Shown: positions 7,957 through 12,917 of the stretch, one piece after another
How the letters are laid out: every line of letters begins with the position of its first letter
How positions within the stretch are numbered: the first letter of the stretch is position 1
Assembly: GCA_903958915.1 (NCBI GenBank)
Contig: CAJBVC010000841.1
Span: 1-12,917 of the forward strand
From: an uncultured beta proteobacterium
Lineage (GTDB): Bacteria; Pseudomonadota; Gammaproteobacteria; Burkholderiales; Burkholderiaceae_C
DNA: 12,917 nt
Direction of reading: 5' to 3'
The notes under the pieces: model-generated
Database searches by the model: none
What the model saw: the letters and a program-made list of their open reading frames with translations, nothing else
What the model was told of the DNA's origin: nothing
Position numbers and translations under genes: made by a program

Positions 7957-8469
7957 TTACTTCGCACCGGAGTTGAGAATCTTCAAAACCTTGTCGGTAA
8001 TGTCATGCTTGGTGTTGCTGTAGACCACTTCCTGCAGAATCAGATCATACTTTTCCACTTCCGCGACCTGCTTGACTGCCTTGTTGGCTTTGTCCAGTAC
8101 CTGCTGCAATTCCTCATTGCGTCGTGCATTGAGGTCTTCCTCAAACTCCCGGCGCTTGCGCTGGAACTCGCGGTTTTGGTCTGCAATTTCCTTTTGCCGG
8201 TTTACACGCTGGCTTTCCGTCAGCGTGGGACTGTCGCGCTCCAGTTTCTCGTTCATCGCCTTGAGTGTGGGCTGCAAGTCACCCAACTCCTTTTGGCGCT
8301 TGGAAAACTCCGACTCGAGTTTGACCTGGGCGGCCTTCGCGGGACCAGACTCCGTCGTGATGCGTTGGGTGTTGATATATCCCACACGGGTAAAGTCCTG
8401 CGCTGCCGCGCTGACGGACAACGCAGCAACAGCCAGGCCCATCAAGCAGCGAAATTTAAGTGTCTTCAT
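7957..8469 (-). CDS. skp: Periplasmic outer-membrane-protein chaperone, Skp/OmpH family
   Basis: Skp-type proteins bind unfolded outer-membrane proteins in the periplasm and keep them soluble until the BAM complex inserts them. The 170-residue protein begins with a clear Sec signal peptide: MKTLKFR, a hydrophobic run, then VSAAA with a likely cut after Ala23. The mature start DFTRVGYINTQRI matches the conserved beta-strand core. Residues of about 45-130 are rich in Lys, Glu, Arg and Gln with heptad character, as expected for the long coiled-coil arms (KRQKELGDLQPTLKAM and FQRKRREFEEDLNARRNEEL). The ATG overlaps the bamA TAA by one base (TAATG) and has no clear ribosome binding site, so it is probably coupled to bamA. 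Assignment rests on family features and on the bamA-skp-lpxD order. Confidence 0.93.
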   Translation of the reverse strand: MKTLKFRCLMGLAVAALSVSAAAQDFTRVGYINTQRITTESGPAKAAQVKLESEFSKRQKELGDLQPTLKAMNEKLERDSPTLTESQRVNRQKEIADQNREFQRKRREFEEDLNARRNEELQQVLDKANKAVKQVAEVEKYDLILQEVVYSNTKHDITDKVLKILNSGAK

Positions 8470-10778
8470 TAGAAAGAGGTTCCAATCTGAAATTGCATGG
8501 CCTGAATTTTATCGCTATCAAACTTGTTGATCGGTTTGGCAAACGCCAGTCGCAGTGGCCCGACCGGCGAAATCCAGCTGATACCCACGCCCACGGAAGT
8601 CCGCAAGTCGCCCAATTGAATGACTTCATCAGGCCCAAAAATACCGCCGGCGTCAGCGAAACCATATACCCGCAAGGTACGATCGCTGCCACCGCCTGGC
8701 AATGGCGACAGAAGTTCGGCATTGAACGTAATCTTCTTGGTTCCACCGGTAGCCACTGCCGAAGTTGTCAGCAAGGCGTTGCGTTGCGCAGCCGTGGTCA
8801 GACTGCCCTGCTCGAAACCTCGGACCGAACCCAGGCCACCGGAGTAGAAGTTCTTGAAAATCGGATAGGGTTGCCCATCGGTCCCGGCGCCGACAGAAAC
8901 TTCGCTGTTGAAAGCGGCCGTAATCTTCTTGGTGACGGGGTAGAACTGCTGATACTGGGCGGTTCCACGTGCGTAACGCAACTCGCCTGCCACGCTCCAC
9001 TCGCCCGACACGCGCATGACGCGACCGGTACTTGGAACCACCGCGCTATCCCGGGTGTCGCGTGCCCAACCGACCGTCAGGGGTATGGCATTGCTCACCA
9101 GCCCGAACTGGTTTGCAAAGTCCATGTACACGGTAGGCAGCAAGTTGCCTGGAACGATCGCGGTACGATCCACGCCTGCGCCAAAAAACACGCGGTCCGA
9201 CTCCGTAAACGGCACACCGAACCGCACGCTTGCCCCGGTTGTCTCAATCGCGTAGCTGTCGATATCGGCATAAGGTTTCGAGTTGCGCTGGTACAGATCG
9301 ATCGTCCGCGATACGCCATCCTCCGTAAAATAGGGGTTGGTGGTGTTAAAGACGAGCGTGCGATTGATCTTGCTGGTGTTGAGTTCAACACCCAGCGAAT
9401 TGCCGGAACCAAACGCATTGTCCTGCTTGAAACCGAAAGAAATTCCCACGCCGTCGGCACTGGAAATACCCGCTCCGAGACTGAGCGTTCCCGTCGGTTT
9501 TTCGACCACCGTGACCGTAACATCCACCTGATCGGGCGACCCCGCAACCTCCTGGGTGTCGATACTCACTTCTTTGAAGTAGTCCAACCGATCCACACGA
9601 TTGCGCGACTGGCGGATCTTCTCACCGTCGTACCAGGCCGCCTCAAACTGGCGAAATTCCCTGCGAATGACCTCGTCGCGCGTGCGGTCGTTGCCAGCCA
9701 CGTTGATATGGCGAACGTAGGCACGTCGCTGTGGGTCCACCTGCAAAGTGAGCTCCACCTGATTCGTTTCGCGGTCGATCTCGGGGCGCGCTTCCGCTCT
9801 CGCAAAGGCAAATCCGAAATTACCAAAATAGTCGGTGAAGGCCTTGGTCGTCTGTGCAACCTTGTCGGCGTTGTAGGGCTCACCCGGGCGGATCGCAATC
9901 AGCGCGCGAAATTCGTCCTCTTTGCCAAGGAAGTTTCCCGCCAGTTTGATTTTGGACACCACGAAGCGCTCGCCTTCAGTCACATTGATGGTGACTCCGA
10001 TCTCCTGCTTGTTGGGCGACATCGCCACTTGGGTCGAGTTCACCTTGAACTCAAGGTAGCCACGGGTAAGGTAGTACGAACGCAGCGATTCGATATCGGC
10101 ATTGAGCTTGGCACGTGAGTACCGGTTGGACTTGGTGTACCAACTCAGCCAACCGCCGGTATCCTGATCAAAAAGACCGAGCAGGGTTGATTCAGCAAAA
10201 ATTTTACTGCCCACGATACGGATGTCGTTGATCTTGGCAACGTCACCTTCAACGACCGCGAATGACACATTGACACGATTGCGCTCAATCGGCGTCACTG
10301 TTGTCACGACTTCGGTTGCGTACATGCTGCGGTTGATGTACTGTCGCTTCAACTCCTGCTCTGCACGATCCACCAGCGCCTTGTCAAAGGCACGGCCATC
10401 TGCCAAACCGATGTCTCGCAATGCCTTTTTGAGTACATCCTTGTCGTACTCTTTTGCGCCGGAGAAATCCACATCGGCAATGGTAGGACGCTCTTCAACG
10501 ACTACCACCAGAACCCCGGCATTGACCTCGATACGCACATCCTTGAACAGGCCGAGCGCAAACAGGGCACGAATTGATGCTGCCGCCTTGTCGTCGCTGT
10601 ACACATCGCCGACGCGCACGGGCAGGGATGCAAACACCGTCCCTGCCTCGACCCTTTGCAGACCCTCCACCCGAATATCCTTTACAGGAAATGGGTCGAT
10701 TGCCCACGCCGCATTGGCGTAGACCGACAGTGCACCACAGAGAACCCATGGGCGAATAATTTTTCGATTGAAATGCAT
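8469..10778 (-). CDS. bamA: Outer membrane protein assembly factor BamA (Omp85)
   Basis: BamA is the outer-membrane core of the BAM machine that folds and inserts beta-barrel proteins. From the ATG at 10778 it has 769 residues. A signal peptide ends ANAAWA, with a likely cut after residue 26. Five POTRA domains follow at about 28-101, 102-179, 182-270, 273-349 and 352-427. The 16-strand barrel runs from about 430 to the end. The conserved VRGF of loop 6 is at 652-655, and the chain ends in an aromatic residue (MQFQIGTSF), as outer-membrane barrels do. Start choice: a GTG at 10799 would add seven residues (MKLELVN) but has no ribosome binding site and makes an unusually long signal peptide. 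Upstream of the ATG only TTGG is seen, so the choice is moderate. The gene lies 45 bases after rseP. Confidence 0.97.
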   Translation of the reverse strand: MHFNRKIIRPWVLCGALSVYANAAWAIDPFPVKDIRVEGLQRVEAGTVFASLPVRVGDVYSDDKAAASIRALFALGLFKDVRIEVNAGVLVVVVEERPTIADVDFSGAKEYDKDVLKKALRDIGLADGRAFDKALVDRAEQELKRQYINRSMYATEVVTTVTPIERNRVNVSFAVVEGDVAKINDIRIVGSKIFAESTLLGLFDQDTGGWLSWYTKSNRYSRAKLNADIESLRSYYLTRGYLEFKVNSTQVAMSPNKQEIGVTINVTEGERFVVSKIKLAGNFLGKEDEFRALIAIRPGEPYNADKVAQTTKAFTDYFGNFGFAFARAEARPEIDRETNQVELTLQVDPQRRAYVRHINVAGNDRTRDEVIRREFRQFEAAWYDGEKIRQSRNRVDRLDYFKEVSIDTQEVAGSPDQVDVTVTVVEKPTGTLSLGAGISSADGVGISFGFKQDNAFGSGNSLGVELNTSKINRTLVFNTTNPYFTEDGVSRTIDLYQRNSKPYADIDSYAIETTGASVRFGVPFTESDRVFFGAGVDRTAIVPGNLLPTVYMDFANQFGLVSNAIPLTVGWARDTRDSAVVPSTGRVMRVSGEWSVAGELRYARGTAQYQQFYPVTKKITAAFNSEVSVGAGTDGQPYPIFKNFYSGGLGSVRGFEQGSLTTAAQRNALLTTSAVATGGTKKITFNAELLSPLPGGGSDRTLRVYGFADAGGIFGPDEVIQLGDLRTSVGVGISWISPVGPLRLAFAKPINKFDSDKIQAMQFQIGTSF

Positions 10779-10823
10779 GTTTACCAATTCAAGTTTCACC
10801 GGCGTTACGACGCATCCGGACCT

Positions 10824-12188
10824 TTAACCCACCAAACGCGCGACGTCGTTGAAGACTGCTACCGACATCATCACGAGCAACGTGGCTATTCCGAGCCGCT
10901 GCGTTGCGTCCATCCAGAATTCCGATACCGGCTTTCCGCTCACTGCTTCCCAAAGATAATACAACAGGTGCCCCCCGTCCAATACCGGCAGTGGCAACAA
11001 GTTCAGCACCCCCAAACTGATACTGATCAACGCAAGAAATACCAGGTAGGAAGTTATTCCCATCGCGGCCGACTTTCCGGCGTAATCTGCAATGGAAATC
11101 GGCCCGCTCAAATTCTTGAGGGAAGCTTCGCCAACCAGCATACGCCCAATCATGCGCACGGTGAGCAGAGACACTTCCCAGGTACGTCCAACGGCGCGCT
11201 CGAAACCGTCCCACAAGCCATACCGCACCATCACCGTCGACGGTGCGGCTCCAATGTAAGCCCCCACCCGGCCAATAGTGGCACCGTTCTCCAAGACAGT
11301 CTGCGGGGTCACGGTAAAGCTATGTAAAACACCGTCCCGGCGGACCGTCCATTGTTGGCCGCGCGCCGTGCCTGCAGGGGCGTATGCTCGAATGATGTCG
11401 CGCAACTGAGCCGCATCAATAATCGCAGTACGGTCCACCTCCAGCACGCGGTCACCCCGCCGCAAACCCGCAGTCTGCGCAGCACCTCCGGTCACCAACT
11501 CACCCAATTGCGCCACCGACAAGGGTGCTGTGAGCCCGAGGCGCTTGGGCAGCAACGTGTCATCGACGCCGCCTTGACCCAGTTCACTCAGCGCCAGACG
11601 GGCAGTCCGTTCAACGCTTCCAGATCGCTCGGTGTACTCCACGCGCAGGTCCTGGCGTTCCAGAGCGGCCCGCATCAGGAGCCAGCGAAACGCTTCAAAG
11701 GATTCAATGTCCTGTGGCGTATCGCCTTCTGCAGCAATCCGCACGATACGCTCACCCCCAGAAAAACCAGCGGCGGCAAGCACAGACCCTGCTGCAGGTC
11801 GCGCGATCACGGGTTCGGGTTGCGCAACACCGGTCCAGTTCACTCCCGCATACAGAAGTACGGCTAACAGCAAATTGGCCAACGGGCCAGCCAGCACAAT
11901 CAATGCACGGCGGCTGAGCGGTTGGTTATTGAATGCCATATGCCGAAGTTCGGGCGCCACATGCCCTTGCGCTTCGTCGAGCATCTTGACAAACCCACCC
12001 AATGGCAGCACAGACACAACGAACTCGGTGCCCGAACGCGGCGACGTCCAACCCCACAACTTGGGACCAAATCCAACCGAAAAACGCAGAACCTTTACAC
12101 CGAAGGCCCGCGCCATCGCGAAGTGGCCCCACTCGTGGACAACCACGAGCAGGCCAATTGCAACCAGGAATGCAAGCGCCGTCACCAT
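10824..12188 (-). CDS. rseP: Site-2 intramembrane metalloprotease RseP (regulator of sigma E protease)
   Basis: RseP cuts the anti-sigma factor RseA within the inner membrane after DegS has made the first cut, releasing sigma-E when outer-membrane proteins misfold. The 454-residue protein has the family plan. TM1 carries the zinc motif HEWGH (18-22). The GGFVKML element (64-70) follows, then TM2 at about 95-117. Two periplasmic PDZ domains lie at about 125-200 and 225-297. TM3 contains NLLPLPVLDGGH (396-407), in which Asn396 and Asp404 correspond to E. coli Asn394 and Asp402, and TM4 is near 430-450. The catalytic set is complete. The ATG lies 15 bases after the dxr stop with no strong ribosome binding site. 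The neighbours bamA and skp are classic members of the sigma-E-controlled set in E. coli; control here is inferred. Confidence 0.97.
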   Translation of the reverse strand: MVTALAFLVAIGLLVVVHEWGHFAMARAFGVKVLRFSVGFGPKLWGWTSPRSGTEFVVSVLPLGGFVKMLDEAQGHVAPELRHMAFNNQPLSRRALIVLAGPLANLLLAVLLYAGVNWTGVAQPEPVIARPAAGSVLAAAGFSGGERIVRIAAEGDTPQDIESFEAFRWLLMRAALERQDLRVEYTERSGSVERTARLALSELGQGGVDDTLLPKRLGLTAPLSVAQLGELVTGGAAQTAGLRRGDRVLEVDRTAIIDAAQLRDIIRAYAPAGTARGQQWTVRRDGVLHSFTVTPQTVLENGATIGRVGAYIGAAPSTVMVRYGLWDGFERAVGRTWEVSLLTVRMIGRMLVGEASLKNLSGPISIADYAGKSAAMGITSYLVFLALISISLGVLNLLPLPVLDGGHLLYYLWEAVSGKPVSEFWMDATQRLGIATLLVMMSVAVFNDVARLVG

Positions 12189-12203
12189 CGTGAATACTGC
12201 AAT

Positions 12204-12917
12204 CTAGCGGGCAAGATTCGACACCACTTCATGCGCCACCCTGCGGGACTGCGCGTCAAGTTCAAGAAGGTCGCGCAACGACTGCGGACAAACGACCTTG
12301 ACGGCCTCCAGGGTTTCGCAGTTGACGCGATGGATCTCATCAAAGCGAACTCTTTCGTCAAGAAATGCCGCCACCGCCACCTCGTTGGCGGCATTGAGCA
12401 CCGCCGTTGTGCCGATGGGCGCCTCGAGCACCTGCCATGCCAACGCCAAGCCTGGAAAGCGCACCTGATGGTCGCGCGTATTCATGGGCTCGAAAGTGAG
12501 CCCGCCCACGGTTGAAAAATCGATAGCCGCCGCGCCCGATTGCACACGATGGGGCCACGACAGTCCGTAGGCGATGGGACCTCGCATGTCGGGCGTTCCC
12601 AATTGGGCGACCACCGAGTTATCGACGAACTGGACCATCGAGTGAATCACACTCTGCGGATGTATTACAACCTCGATCTGCTGAGCAGTCACACCGAACA
12701 GATAACGAGCCTCAATCACCTCGAGCGCCTTATTCATCATGGTGGCCGAGTCAACAGAAATTTTTCGTCCCATCACCCAGTTGGGGTGGGCGCAGGCTTG
12801 CGCCGGTGTCACCTCCCGCAAGGTAGAAGGCTCACGTGAGCGAAATGGTCCGCCGGATGCTGTCAGAATGATCTTGTCAATGCGATTGGGCCAATCGTCA
12901 GGATTTTCGGGAAGCGA
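12204..12917 (-). CDS. dxr: 1-deoxy-D-xylulose 5-phosphate reductoisomerase, C-terminal 237 residues (5' end outside window)
   Basis: Dxr (IspC) converts DXP to 2-C-methyl-D-erythritol 4-phosphate with NADPH and a divalent metal, the committed step of the MEP isoprenoid route. The frame is open from the right edge (12917) to the TAG, giving 237 residues of a protein of about 390-400. By comparison with E. coli the first visible residues align with Ser159-Leu160, just after the metal-binding DSE motif, which lies outside the window. Visible motifs are ILTASGGPFR, the active-site loop HPNWVMGRK with its substrate-covering Trp, SVDSATMMNKALEVIEA carrying the metal ligand Glu (E231 in E. coli), and HPQSVIHSMVQF. 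The C-terminal helical domain includes LNAANEVAVAAFL. The loop reads NWVMG where E. coli has NWSMG; I believe Val is common in this bacterial group. The 5' truncation is only the window edge. Confidence 0.96.
   Translation of the reverse strand, partial: SLPENPDDWPNRIDKIILTASGGPFRSREPSTLREVTPAQACAHPNWVMGRKISVDSATMMNKALEVIEARYLFGVTAQQIEVVIHPQSVIHSMVQFVDNSVVAQLGTPDMRGPIAYGLSWPHRVQSGAAAIDFSTVGGLTFEPMNTRDHQVRFPGLALAWQVLEAPIGTTAVLNAANEVAVAAFLDERVRFDEIHRVNCETLEAVKVVCPQSLRDLLELDAQSRRVAHEVVSNLAR

Noticed and set aside
8460..10118. A 552-codon open frame on the plus strand opposite bamA.
   Set aside because: It lies wholly antisense to an unmistakable bamA. Its product is rich in Arg, His and Gly and lacks any family motif, signal peptide or ribosome binding context. 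Long antisense frames are common opposite GC-rich genes.
10779..11010. Search for a sigma-E promoter (GGAACTT, 15-16 bases, TCTGA-like) before bamA and skp, as in E. coli.
   Set aside because: GAACTT occurs in the 3' part of rseP (near 10996-11001, minus strand), but no acceptable -10 lies at the right spacing. The AAACTT before bamA also fails on spacing.
1..12917. Mobile element, CRISPR array, tRNA, toxin-antitoxin, defence island or other novel system.
   Set aside because: Conserved housekeeping genes fill almost the whole window. I saw no transposase, integrase, inverted terminal repeats, regular repeat-spacer pattern or abrupt change in composition.

Overview
All genes in this window lie on the minus strand, so they are read here from high to low coordinates. 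The gene set, gene order, codon use and moderately GC-rich composition suggest a Gram-negative betaproteobacterium. Order Burkholderiales is likely, probably a Comamonadaceae-like lineage (Rhodoferax, Polaromonas, Acidovorax and relatives). The taxon is my inference from memory of this conserved block; no search was run.

Region 1 (12917 to about 3138) is a ten-gene run for envelope biogenesis: dxr (5' end cut by the window), rseP, bamA, skp/ompH, lpxD, fabZ, lpxA, lpxB, rnhB and a SPOUT-family RNA methyltransferase. Neighbours overlap by up to 29 nt or are separated by at most 45 nt, and I see no terminator between them, so they probably form one long transcription unit. Dxr makes the isoprenoid precursor MEP. 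RseP is the intramembrane protease of the sigma-E envelope stress pathway. BamA inserts outer-membrane proteins and Skp chaperones them across the periplasm. FabZ, LpxA, LpxD and LpxB supply and assemble the acylated glucosamine disaccharide core of lipid A. RnhB and the RNA methyltransferase at the end are nucleic-acid enzymes carried along with the envelope genes.

Region 2 (about 3137 to 2986) is the only real intergenic gap, roughly 150 bases. It holds a consensus TATAAT -10 box overlapping the end of the methyltransferase gene, a nearly perfect 13-bp direct repeat, and a strong ribosome binding site that favours a GTG start for carA.

Region 3 (2985 to 1) is carA followed by the first 606 codons of carB. 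These encode the two subunits of carbamoyl-phosphate synthetase, which feeds arginine and pyrimidine synthesis. carB runs off the left edge.

No mobile element, CRISPR array, tRNA, rRNA, toxin-antitoxin pair or defence gene is visible. The window is conserved housekeeping DNA, and I found no evidence of a new multi-gene system. The points worth a second look are fine-scale: acyl-chain-selectivity residues in LpxA and LpxD, the carA leader, start-site choices, and the unassigned substrate of the RNA methyltransferase.
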